Shown: positions 1 to 9,160 of the stretch, in pieces
Numbering within the stretch: the first letter of the stretch is position 1
Layout of the letters: each line of letters begins with the position of its first letter
Source of the DNA: JBQCHF01 sp051953655
GTDB taxonomy: Bacteria > Actinomycetota > Actinomycetes > Motilibacterales > Motilibacteraceae
Assembly (NCBI GenBank): GCA_051953655.1
Contig: JBQCIO010000053.1
Span: forward strand, 1-18,927
DNA: 18,927 bases
Direction: 5' to 3'
Program-made: the position numbers and the translations under genes
Notes under the pieces: generated by a model
The model's input: the letters and a program-made list of their open reading frames with translations, nothing else
What the model was told of the DNA's origin: nothing
Database searches by the model: none

Positions 1-25
1 GGAACGATCACGCCCACGCGATCCT

Positions 26-65
26 TCCCTGCTTACCGCGACAGATCTGTCGCGGTAAGCAGGGA
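26..65. terminator. Perfect 40-bp palindrome, probable terminator hairpin of the FtsH-like gene
   Basis: The arms 26-45 and 46-65 are exact reverse complements with no spacer. They meet at the centre agatct, and the outer ends read tccctgc and gcaggga. The palindrome lies 30 bp past the stop of the minus-strand protease gene, where a transcript end is expected. Neither side has a T-run, so it is not a textbook intrinsic terminator, but U-less hairpins are common in high-GC actinomycetes. As DNA it could also form a cruciform or bind a dimeric protein. Nothing upstream of it in the window shows whether a gene on the other side uses it as well. Confidence 0.55.
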
Positions 66-95
66 CCTGCCGCGGTGAGTGGGCGCAGCCGGCTG

Positions 96-2117
96 TCAGC
101 GACCCTCATGTTCCCCATCGGCGGGCGCGTCCTGCCCGGCGTCGAACGGCCGCAGGTCGATGACCGGCCGCTCGACGGCCGGCGCGGGCAGGTCGCCGCG
201 CCGCACCGCACCACCCTGCGCCGACGCCGCCGCCTCCAGCACGTCGGTGATCTCGTGCCCGACCAGCTCGTGCCGGTCCAGCAGCGCGTCGCGCAGCGCC
301 TCGACGAGGCCGCGGTTGGCCTCGAGCAGCCCGCGCGCCACCACCTTCTGCGCCGAGAGCAGCTCCTCCACCCGTCGCCTGCCGTCGCCGTCGCCGAGCA
401 CGCGCCCCACCAGGTTCGTCGAGGAGAACGAGCCGGACTGGACGGCTGCGAAGGAGACGAGGGTGTCGGTCATGCCGGCGGCGCCCACCATCTGCGCGGC
501 CACGTTGGTGGCGTAGAGCAGGTCGCCGCCGGGGCCGGTGGAGACGTCGCCGAAGAACAGCTCCTCGGCGCACTGGCCGCCCATCGCGATCTGGATCAGC
601 GCGGTCATCTCGGCCCGCGAGCGGGTGTAGACGTCCTCGCGGTCGCCGTGCGCGAGCAGCCCGAGTGCGCTGCGGCGCTTGACGATGGTGAGGATCTCCA
701 GCCGCCGCTCGGGCGCCACCAGCCAGGCCATCGTGGCGTGCCCGGCCTCGTGGGTCGCGATGAGCCGACGCTCGTGGGCGGTGTACTCCACCGGCTGGCC
801 GAGGCCCACCTCGGTCACCATGCGGGCCCGCTCGACGTCGCGCCAGGTCATCGACGTGCGCCCCTCGCGCACCGCCTGCACCAGCGCCTCGTCCAGCAGG
901 CCCTCGAGCATCGCGGGGCTGTAGCCCTGGGTCACCGCGGCCAGCGCGTCGCGGCGCTCGTCGCCGTCGAGCTCGGCCTGGTGCGCCTTGCGGGCCAGGA
1001 AGTGGTCGACCAGCTGGCGCCGGCCGGTCTTGGCCGGCAGCTCGAAGGCGAGCCGCTGGTCGAAGCGGCCCGGCCGCAGCAGCGCGGGGTCGAGCGAGTC
1101 GGCCCGGTTGGTGGAGGCGATGAGCAGCACGTTGGCCGGCTGCTGCGCCGGCACCGGCAGCTGGCGCTCGGCCGGCAGCAGCAGGTTGACCGCGGCGACG
1201 ACCTTGCCGAGCGCCTTCTGCCCGCCGCTGGGCTCCTCGAAGGACTGCAGCTGCACCAGCAGCTCGTTCACCGCCATCTGCAGGTCGTTGCCGCCCACGA
1301 ACGGGGCGGCGACGACGCCGGCCGGCGCGGCGTCCATGCCCAGCGACGGCAGGCCTTCCAGCCCGCCGCAGCACATCGCGGTCGAGAGCGCCAGGGACAG
1401 CGAGGGGGCCGGCGTCATCGACATCCCGGAGCGCGCCAGGCCCAGCGCGTCGAACTCGTCGATGAACCCGACGGCGCCGCCGTGCTTGCGGGCCGCCTTG
1501 CGCAGCGCACGGAAGTACTGGCGCACCTTGCGGGCGGTCGCGCCCTGGAAGCTGGACTGGAACGAGGTGGCGGTCGCGAACAGGAAGGGCACGCCGGCCT
1601 CGGCGGCGAGCGCCTTGGCGGTGTAGGTCTTGCCGGTGCCCGGCCCGCCCTCGAAGAGGATGCCGCGGCGCGGCCGGCCGCCCATCTGCCGGCTGAAGGT
1701 GTCGTGGGAGAGGAACAGCTCCAGGGAGCGGACCACCACGTCCTTGACGACGTCGATGCCGACGACGTCGGCCAGCCGCACGTCGAGCTGCTCCGGGCGC
1801 ACCAGCAGGTGCGGCGAGCGGCCGGTGGCCACCTGGGTGCCCACCAGCAGCACGCCGAGAAGGACGAAGAAGAGGATCGGGGTGACGACCAGCCAGTCGA
1901 TCTGCGGCAGCTGGAACAGGTCGACCGGGTGGCCGGAGAGGATGCGCCACCACAGCAGCGCGGCCGGCACCCCCAGGACCGCCGCGACGGTGGCGAGCCG
2001 GCGCCGCCTCAGGCGCTCCCGGCTGGCCGCGACGTCGGTGCGCCGCTCCCCCAGCCGGGCCACCGGGCCGGCCACACCTGCTGCCGGCACCGCTTCCGCT
2101 GCCGCTGACTGCTCCAC
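96..2117 (-). CDS. Divergent FtsH-like membrane AAA+ zinc metalloprotease
   Basis: Predicted ATP-dependent membrane protease that would unfold proteins and degrade them at a zinc site facing the cytoplasm. Numbering is from the GTG at 2117 (673 aa), chosen because GGAGG lies 4 nt upstream; the frame stays open to 2243 without a comparable ribosome site. Two membrane segments fall at about 41-61 and 76-94. They are joined by only about 14 residues, so the usual FtsH extracytoplasmic domain is missing. Walker A GGPGTGKT is at 157-164, Walker B (FIDEFD) near 218-223 and the arginine-finger region (STNR...LLRPGRFD) near 335-353. The zinc motif HEAGH is at 456-460, and the third ligand Asp is in the later STGPGGDLLYAT segment. 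Two insertions, of about 50 and 28 residues, sit between Walker B and sensor 1. The pore loop reads FQG rather than FVG. Family assignment is firm. It is probably not the housekeeping FtsH. Substrates are unknown. Confidence 0.88.
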   Translation of the reverse strand: MEQSAAAEAVPAAGVAGPVARLGERRTDVAASRERLRRRRLATVAAVLGVPAALLWWRILSGHPVDLFQLPQIDWLVVTPILFFVLLGVLLVGTQVATGRSPHLLVRPEQLDVRLADVVGIDVVKDVVVRSLELFLSHDTFSRQMGGRPRRGILFEGGPGTGKTYTAKALAAEAGVPFLFATATSFQSSFQGATARKVRQYFRALRKAARKHGGAVGFIDEFDALGLARSGMSMTPAPSLSLALSTAMCCGGLEGLPSLGMDAAPAGVVAAPFVGGNDLQMAVNELLVQLQSFEEPSGGQKALGKVVAAVNLLLPAERQLPVPAQQPANVLLIASTNRADSLDPALLRPGRFDQRLAFELPAKTGRRQLVDHFLARKAHQAELDGDERRDALAAVTQGYSPAMLEGLLDEALVQAVREGRTSMTWRDVERARMVTEVGLGQPVEYTAHERRLIATHEAGHATMAWLVAPERRLEILTIVKRRSALGLLAHGDREDVYTRSRAEMTALIQIAMGGQCAEELFFGDVSTGPGGDLLYATNVAAQMVGAAGMTDTLVSFAAVQSGSFSSTNLVGRVLGDGDGRRRVEELLSAQKVVARGLLEANRGLVEALRDALLDRHELVGHEITDVLEAAASAQGGAVRRGDLPAPAVERPVIDLRPFDAGQDAPADGEHEGR

Positions 2118-2126
2118 GGAACCTCC
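2115..2126 (-). promoter_or_regulatory. Ribosome binding site that decides the protease start
   Basis: On the minus strand GGAGG (plus positions 2122-2126) is followed by TTCC and then GTG (2117-2115). This is the only strong Shine-Dalgarno in the first 130 bases of the open frame, and it places the start 42 codons inside the longest possible frame. Confidence 0.6.
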
Positions 2127-2305
2127 CCGAGGCCCGACCCCTGCAGCCACCGGGCTCCTCCGACGGTTCACCCGTCTGGAGCATCCAGCGCTCGTGTGGT
2201 CCGGCCGATGCTCTGCGCGAGACGGCGGAGTGCTCGCCTCCACGACTGGTGCGTCTGCCGAGCATCCTCTCCCCGCCGGCCCCCCGACCGGATCCCGCCG
2301 TTCGG

Positions 2306-2341
2306 GTGAATCACGCCGCCGCGATGACCCGAAGTGATCAC
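2306..2341. promoter_or_regulatory. Pair of GTGA-TCAC palindromes, possible operator
   Basis: GTGAATCAC (2306-2314) and GTGATCAC (2334-2341) are 28 bp apart start to start, about 190-225 bp upstream of the FtsH-like start. Half-sites of the GTGA/TCAC kind are used by several dimeric regulators, but no regulator is encoded nearby and the sites are short. Treat as a candidate only. Confidence 0.2.
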
Positions 2342-2412
2342 CCCGGGCGGGCGACGTTCACTCCGACGGCCGATCGGAGCACAGCCCCGGTCACCCTCAG
2401 TCCCCATCCGGC

Positions 2413-2464
2413 GATCATGCAGAAGATGCAGGTCCACCACTGGATCTACATCTTCCGCATGATC
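2413..2464. repeat. 23-bp near-perfect inverted repeat with 6-nt loop
   Basis: The arms 2413-2435 and 2442-2464 match at 20 of 23 positions around the loop accact. Outer ends are gatcatgc and gcatgatc. All three differences are transitions. In a minus-strand RNA two of them become G-U pairs (2421/2456 and 2429/2448), leaving one mismatch; in a plus-strand RNA there are two mismatches. The repeat starts 25 bp past the mshB stop, so it most likely ends or protects the mshB transcript. It has no T-run and is visibly poorer in GC than its surroundings. No transposase or target-site duplication is seen. Confidence 0.6.
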
Positions 2465-2488
2465 ACCAGGGGTTGGGCAACTCGCGGT

Positions 2489-3394
2489 TCAGAGGCCGGC
2501 GAAGAGGTCGGTCTCGTGCCCGTCGCCGTCGCGGACCGCGTCGCCGTGCACCAGCCGGTAGTACTCCACGCCCCACACGGCGTCGCCGAGGTTGTTCGAC
2601 AGCGCGAAGAACGGGCCGTCGAGGGTGATCTGCGTGGCGTGGGCGCGCATCGCGTCCATCTTGCGGGCGACGTACGCGGTGGCGTCGACGGCCGTGGTGA
2701 CCAGCTCGTCCGGGGTGACGAAGGGCGGCAGCTCGCCGTCGGGGTCCATGCCCTCGAACGACGTCGTGTCGCCGGTCTCCCGCAGCCGGCGCAGGCCCTC
2801 GCGCATGCGCGACTCGGGCATCGCGTTCCAGTAGACCTTCGAGACCTGCCACGGCTCGCCCTCGCCGAAGGAGGCGTCGGCCGCCAGCTCGACCGCGCGC
2901 ATGGCGGTGCGGTGGGCCTGGATGTGGTCCGGGTGCCCGTAGCCGCCGTTGGTGTCGTAGGTGACGACCACCTGCGGGCGGACCTCACGGACCACCGGCA
3001 CGAGCTGCGCGGCGGCCTCGTCGAGGTCGGCCTGCCAGAAGCAGTCCTCGCGCTCGTTGCTGGGCACGCCCATCATCCCGGAGTCGCGGTAGCGGCCGGG
3101 CGCCCCGAGGAAGCGGTGGTCGGTCACGCCGAGGGCGCGCATGGCCTCGGCCAGCTCGCCGATGCGGTGCTGGCCCAGGCCGTCCTCCTGGTCGGCGGCC
3201 AGGTGGGCGAGCTCGGGCACGAGCACCTCGCCCTCCTCGCCGAGGGTGCAGGTGACGAGGGTGACGTGCACGCCCTCGTCGACGTAGCGGGCCATGGTGG
3301 CGCCGTTGTTGATCGTCTCGTCGTCCGGGTGCGCGTGGACGAGCAGCATCCGGCGGTCGGCGGTCACGGGGACGGGAGCGGGAGCCTCGGTCAC
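2489..3394 (-). CDS. mshB: MshB: N-acetyl-glucosaminyl-inositol deacetylase (mycothiol biosynthesis)
   Basis: Zinc-dependent deacetylase that converts GlcNAc-inositol to GlcN-inositol, the second committed step toward mycothiol, the main low-molecular-weight thiol of actinomycetes; cytoplasmic. The 301-residue frame matches the usual length of about 300. By comparison with M. tuberculosis MshB, the AHPDDE motif (21-26) supplies zinc ligands His22 and Asp25 and the catalytic base Asp24. GYGHPDH (151-157) supplies His157, the third ligand. CTLGEEGEV (49-57) and the RDSGMMG segment (103-109) are also typical. The start is GTG at 3394. There is no Shine-Dalgarno, but a TANNNT element sits 7 nt upstream, which suggests a leaderless mRNA. 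A second GTG at 3367 is possible. The gene is divergent from the S9 peptidase across 68 bp. Confidence 0.93.
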   Translation of the reverse strand: MTEAPAPVPVTADRRMLLVHAHPDDETINNGATMARYVDEGVHVTLVTCTLGEEGEVLVPELAHLAADQEDGLGQHRIGELAEAMRALGVTDHRFLGAPGRYRDSGMMGVPSNEREDCFWQADLDEAAAQLVPVVREVRPQVVVTYDTNGGYGHPDHIQAHRTAMRAVELAADASFGEGEPWQVSKVYWNAMPESRMREGLRRLRETGDTTSFEGMDPDGELPPFVTPDELVTTAVDATAYVARKMDAMRAHATQITLDGPFFALSNNLGDAVWGVEYYRLVHGDAVRDGDGHETDLFAGL

Positions 3395-3401
3395 GGGACA
3401 G

Positions 3402-3407
3402 AGCCTA
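3402..3407 (-). promoter_or_regulatory. Candidate -10 element for leaderless mshB transcript
   Basis: On the minus strand TAGGCT fits the actinobacterial TANNNT consensus and ends 7 nt before the GTG start, the spacing expected when transcription begins at the start codon. No clear -35 box is visible. The shortage of any ribosome site before the GTG agrees with this reading. Confidence 0.35.
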
Positions 3408-3462
3408 TGAGGCGGCCACCCGGGGGGCTCGCCGGCGCGGGCCCTCCTGGCAGGATCCGGTC

Positions 3463-5640
3463 ATGACCGACACCTCCTCCAGCGCAGGCGTCCCTGAGCT
3501 GCCCTACCCCCGGCACTCGGCCCGCACCCAGCGCTTCACCCTCGGCGCCCCGCGCTCGTTCAGCCTCTCCCCCGACGGCGCCCGGCTCGTGTTCGTGCGC
3601 ACCGGGTCCGGCACCGATCGCGTGGGCCGGCTGCACGTGCTCGAGGTCGCGACCGGGGACGAGCGGGTGGCCGCGGACCCGGCCACCTTGCTGAGCAGCG
3701 GCGAGGAGGACCTCAGCCCGGCCGAGCGGGCCCGCCGCGAGCGGCTGCGCGAGGGCGGGGCGGGCATCGTCGGCTACGCGACCGACCGGGACGCCACCGT
3801 CGCCGCGTTCGCGTTGTCCAGCCGTCTGTTCGTGGCCGACCTGATGGGCTCTGGCGCCCGCGAGCTGCCGGCCGCCGGGGCCGTGCTCGATCCGCGCCCG
3901 GACCCCACCGGCACGCGGGTGGCCTACGCCGCGGGGGGCGCCCTGCACGTCGTCGACGCCGACGGCACGAACGCGCGCGTGCTGGCCGAGCCGGACGGCG
4001 AGAACGTCTCCTACGGGTTGGCGGAGTTCGTGGCCAGCGAGGAGATGGGCCGCTACCGCGGCTACTGGTGGGCGCCGGACGGGCAGTCGCTGCTGGTCGC
4101 CCGGGTGGACGAGTCTCCCGTGCAGACCTGGTGGATCGCCGACCCGGAGCACCCGGACCGGGCCCCGGCCGCCGTGCGCTACCCGGCTGCCGGCACCCCC
4201 AACGCCGACGTCCGCCTGCTGCACATCACGCTCGACGGCGAGCGCACCGAGGTGGCGTGGGACCGCGAGACCTACCCCTACCTGGTCGAGGTCACCTGGT
4301 CCGCCGACGGCGCTCCTCTGCTGGCCGTGCAGTCGCGCGACCAGCGCCGCCTGGCCGTGCTCGCGGCCGACCTCGCCGCCGGCACCACCGAGGTGCTGGT
4401 GGAGGACACCGACCCGGTGTGGGTCGAGGTCCGTCCGGGCGCGCCGCGGTGGACGCCGGACGGGCGGATGCTGCGCGTCGTCGACCGCGACGACACCCTG
4501 CGGCTCGCGCTGGGCGCCGGGACCGACGAGGTGCTGCTGACCCCGCCGGGCCTGCAGGTGACCGCCGTCGTCGACGTCGACGCCGACGGCGCGCTGGTGC
4601 TGGGCAGCGAGGAGCCCACCGAGCAGCACGTGCTGCGGGTGGGCTGGGACGGCGCCGTGCAGCGGCTCACCGACGAGCCGGGCGTGCACTCGGGCCGGAC
4701 AGCCGGCGGCGCGGTCCTGCTGGTGTCGGCCACCCTGGAGCAGCACGGCTCGCGGGCCCGGCTGCTGCGCGAGGGGTCCGAGCCGCTGGTCGTGCGGTCG
4801 CTGGCCGAGCGTCCCGCCCTGGTGCCCGCCGTCACGCTCCTGCGCGCGGGCGAGCGCGAGCTGCGCACCGGCGTGCTCTTCCCGACCGGCTGGGCGCCCG
4901 GCTCGGGCCGGCTGCCGGTGCTGGTCGACCCCTACGGCGGCCCGCACCACCTGGAGGTCGTCGCCGCCCGGGGCATCTGGTACGAGCCGCAGTGGTGGGC
5001 CGACCAGGGCTTCGCCGTCGTCGTCGCGGACGGGCGCGGCACCCCGGGGCGCGGCCCGGCGTGGGAGCGCGCCGTGAGCCGCGACTTCGCCGGCCCGGTG
5101 CTCGAGGACCAGGTCGACGCCCTGCACGCCGCGGCAGAGCGCTTCGGCGACCTGGACCTGTCCAAGGTCGCCATCCGCGGCTGGTCGTTCGGCGGCTGGC
5201 TCGCCGCGCTGGCGGTGCTGCGCCGGCCCGACGTCTTCGCGGCGGGCATCGCCGGCGCCCCGGTCACCGACTGGGCGCTCTACGACACCCACTACACCGA
5301 GCGCTACCTCGGCACCCCGGCCGGGGACCCGCAGGCCTACGCCGCCAACTCGCTCGTCGCCGACGCGGCGAAGCTCTCGCGACCGCTCATGCTCATCCAC
5401 GGGCTCAGCGACGACAACGTCGTGGTCTCGCACAGCCTGTCGCTGTCCTCGGCGCTGCTGGCGGCCGGCCGCCCGCACACCGTGCTGCCGCTGTCCGGCG
5501 TCACCCACATGACCCCGCAGGAGGTCGTCGCCGAGAACCTGCTGCTGCTGCAGCTGCGGTTCCTGCGCGAGGCGCTGGGGCTCGACGCGGTGAACACCGG
5601 AGCCTCCGACGCGTCGTCGGAGCCGAGCGCACGGGCCTGA
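3463..5640 (+). CDS. S9B-type prolyl oligopeptidase / dipeptidyl aminopeptidase IV
   Basis: Serine peptidase of 725 aa with an N-terminal DPP-IV beta-propeller (about 40-450) and a C-terminal alpha/beta hydrolase domain (about 470-710). Family knowledge predicts release of N-terminal dipeptides, usually Xaa-Pro or Xaa-Ala. The nucleophile elbow GWSFGG gives Ser575. HGLSDDN gives Asp650, and the THMTP segment gives His682. In the propeller, EFVASEEMGRYRGYWW carries the paired Glu193-Glu194, which in DPP-IV enzymes bind the substrate's free amino end; this favours DPP-IV over an endo-acting oligopeptidase. No signal peptide or membrane segment is visible, so it is probably cytoplasmic. ATG at 3463 follows a weak AGGA. 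It is divergent from mshB and convergent with a peptide importer, a sensible but unproven functional neighbourhood. Confidence 0.9.
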   Translation: MTDTSSSAGVPELPYPRHSARTQRFTLGAPRSFSLSPDGARLVFVRTGSGTDRVGRLHVLEVATGDERVAADPATLLSSGEEDLSPAERARRERLREGGAGIVGYATDRDATVAAFALSSRLFVADLMGSGARELPAAGAVLDPRPDPTGTRVAYAAGGALHVVDADGTNARVLAEPDGENVSYGLAEFVASEEMGRYRGYWWAPDGQSLLVARVDESPVQTWWIADPEHPDRAPAAVRYPAAGTPNADVRLLHITLDGERTEVAWDRETYPYLVEVTWSADGAPLLAVQSRDQRRLAVLAADLAAGTTEVLVEDTDPVWVEVRPGAPRWTPDGRMLRVVDRDDTLRLALGAGTDEVLLTPPGLQVTAVVDVDADGALVLGSEEPTEQHVLRVGWDGAVQRLTDEPGVHSGRTAGGAVLLVSATLEQHGSRARLLREGSEPLVVRSLAERPALVPAVTLLRAGERELRTGVLFPTGWAPGSGRLPVLVDPYGGPHHLEVVAARGIWYEPQWWADQGFAVVVADGRGTPGRGPAWERAVSRDFAGPVLEDQVDALHAAAERFGDLDLSKVAIRGWSFGGWLAALAVLRRPDVFAAGIAGAPVTDWALYDTHYTERYLGTPAGDPQAYAANSLVADAAKLSRPLMLIHGLSDDNVVVSHSLSLSSALLAAGRPHTVLPLSGVTHMTPQEVVAENLLLLQLRFLREALGLDAVNTGASDASSEPSARA

Positions 5641-5649
5641 CCACCCGAA

Positions 5650-5691
5650 AAGACCGCTTCCCGCCGTGCGTGCACGGCGGGAAGCGGTCTT
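5650..5691. terminator. Bidirectional terminator between S9 peptidase and importer operon
   Basis: Arms 5650-5669 and 5672-5691 are perfect 20-bp reverse complements (outer aagaccgc / gcggtctt) with a tiny loop. The hairpin begins 9 bp past the peptidase stop and ends 53 bp from the stop of the convergent ATPase gene. On the minus strand it is followed by CTTTTC, a short U-tract; on the plus strand it ends in ctt with no longer run. Best read as a shared terminator for the two convergent transcripts. Confidence 0.85.
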
Positions 5692-5744
5692 CGGTCACGT
5701 CGACGTGATCGTTCGCCGCCCGCGCGGGCGGCCGGGGCTGCAGG

Positions 5745-7896
<2,152 letters not shown>

Positions 7897-7900
<4 letters not shown>

Positions 7901-8883
7901 GCCAGCCTCACCCGGGGGTCGATGACGGCGTAGAGGACGTCGACCACGAGGTTGGCGACGATGACGAACGTGGCGGTGACGAGCACCACCGCGGTGATGA
8001 CCGGCAGGTCGGCCTGCAGCACCGAGTCGACGGCGAGCTTGCCCATGCCGGGGAGGTTGAAGATCTGCTCGGTGATCACCACACCGCCGAGCAGGCCCGC
8101 GAGGTCGAGGCCGGCCGCCGTGACGATCGGGGTGAGGCCGGCACGGAAGGCGTGGCGCCGGATGACCAGCCGCTCGGGCAGGCCCTTGGCCCGCGCGGTG
8201 CGGATGTAGTCCTCGCCCAGCGTCTCGAGCATCTGGTTGCGGGTGAGCCGGGCGTAGAACGCGGCGTAGACGATCGCCAGCGTGATCCACGCCAGGTAGT
8301 AGGCGTTGAACCAGCCCTTGGGGTCCTGCGAGAACGGCACGTAGCTCGGGTAGGGCAGCGAGAACTTGATGATGATGAAGAACAGCAGGAGCAGGCCGAT
8401 GAAGAACGACGGGAACGAGTAGCCCACCAGGGCGATGCCCATCGAGGTGCGGTCCTGCCATCTCCCTCGTCGCAGCGCCGCGAGGATGCCGACCGACACG
8501 CCGGCGAGCAGCCAGAGGATGCACGCGCCGACGGCGAGGGCCGCGGTGACCGGCAGCCGCTTGACGATCAGGGTCGTGACGTTCTCGCCCTGCCGGAACG
8601 AGTAACCGAGGCACGGGGCGGGGCACTCGAAGGTGGCGGTGCCCGAGCCGTAGGTGCGCCCGACGAAGATGCCCTTGACGAACTGCTCGTACTGGACGGT
8701 GAGCGGCTTGTCCAGGCCCAGCCGGACCCGGTTCTGCGCGATGACCTGCGGGCTGCAGGACTTGCCGCAGGTGAGGGCCGCCGGGTCGACGGGCAGGGCC
8801 GCGAAGAGCAGGAACGTCACGATGCTCAGCGCGATGAGCATGAGGAACATCGCGACGACGCGGCGCAGGAGGTAGGTCCCCAC
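7897..8883 (-). CDS. oppB: Peptide ABC importer permease, OppB/DppB type
   Basis: Membrane permease of 328 aa from GTG at 8883; GGAAGG lies 8 nt upstream, and the protein begins directly with the usual LLRRVVAMF first helix. The frame is open to 8967, but the added residues are Pro/Arg-rich and unlike the family. The cytoplasmic EAA loop reads DYIRTARAKGL, which contacts the ATPases. About six membrane segments are visible. The loop after helix 1 is enlarged and holds four cysteines as two CX3C pairs (39/43 and 87/91), probably outside the membrane. The protein ends in RVRLA with its stop overlapping oppD. It is separated from the binding-protein gene by 277 bp of structured DNA. Confidence 0.92.
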
Positions 8884-8990
8884 GGGGATGGCCTTCCGGG
8901 GTGGTCGTGAGGGAGGTCCGCACGGCGGGTCCCTCCCGTCGGGATGGGTCTCCCTCGGGCGGGGCACGTCGACGGACCCTGGTCGCGACT

Positions 8991-9023
8991 CCGGGGGGCG
9001 GGTGGTTCACACCCGCCCCCCGG
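8991..9023. terminator. GC-rich 14-bp hairpin between oppA and oppB
   Basis: ccggggggcgggtg (8991-9004) and its exact reverse complement (9010-9023) flank the 5-nt loop gttca. It lies 138 bp past the oppA-like stop and 107 bp before the oppB-like start, with no T-run. In importer operons a stem-loop after the binding-protein gene often stabilises that mRNA or limits read-through, so the lipoprotein outnumbers the permease. That role is inferred from position. Confidence 0.55.
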
Positions 9024-9034
9024 CGCCGACTGGT

Positions 9035-9087
9035 GGTGCTGGGTACTGCTCTGGTGCTGGCACTGCACTGGTGCTGGGTACTGCTCG
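9035..9087 (+). repeat. Three imperfect 17-18-bp tandem repeats
   Basis: Units 9035-9052, 9053-9069 and 9070-9087 all begin ggtgctgg. The first and third agree at 17 of 18 positions (ggtgctgggtactgctc), and the middle one is one base shorter. They lie in the spacer between the binding-protein gene and the permease gene of the importer operon. They do not encode part of either protein. Function unknown; they could be a protein or small-RNA contact site, or a slippage product. Confidence 0.6.
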
Positions 9088-9126
9088 TTCTACTGCGGGA
9101 CGTACGCCCGACGGTAGGTCTGTGTC

Positions 9127-9154
9127 GGGTCGGTCAGTGGTCGGTCACCGACCC
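9127..9154. terminator. Small stem-loop just past the binding-protein stop
   Basis: gggtcggt (9127-9134) pairs with accgaccc (9147-9154); a shorter pairing, ggtcgg/ccgacc, is nested at its 3' side. It begins 6 bp beyond the oppA-like stop. Short, so only a candidate transcript-end or pausing element. Confidence 0.3.
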
Positions 9155-9160
9155 TCGAGC

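Larger units (their letters stand above)
2118..2488. other. 371-bp spacer between mshB and the FtsH-like gene
   Basis: Both flanking genes read on the minus strand, so this spacer holds the 3' end of mshB and the promoter region of the protease. It contains the inverted repeat at 2413-2464, and two small GTGA/TCAC palindromes at 2306-2314 and 2334-2341. Around these lies a 7-bp inverted repeat, ttcgggt (2301-2307) with acccgaa (2327-2333). I could not pick out a convincing -10/-35 pair. The open frames crossing it look like GC-rich shadows and have no ribosome site. Confidence 0.5.

Noticed and set aside
75..2108. Long plus-strand open frame (677 codons) opposite the FtsH-like gene
   Set aside because: Composition is Arg/Gly/His/Gln-rich with no domain. 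It is the antisense shadow of a GC-rich gene whose minus-strand product has complete AAA and zinc motifs.
2413..2464. Terminal inverted repeats of an insertion sequence
   Set aside because: The arms are only 6 bp apart with no transposase and no visible target duplication; a hairpin is the simpler reading.
3391..5508. 705-codon minus-strand frame opposite the S9 peptidase
   Set aside because: Low-complexity Gly/Arg/His/Pro composition and no motifs. The plus strand encodes a complete DPP-IV-type enzyme.
9035..9087. Possible mini CRISPR array
   Set aside because: Units are directly adjacent with no spacers and only 17-18 bp long. No cas genes are present.
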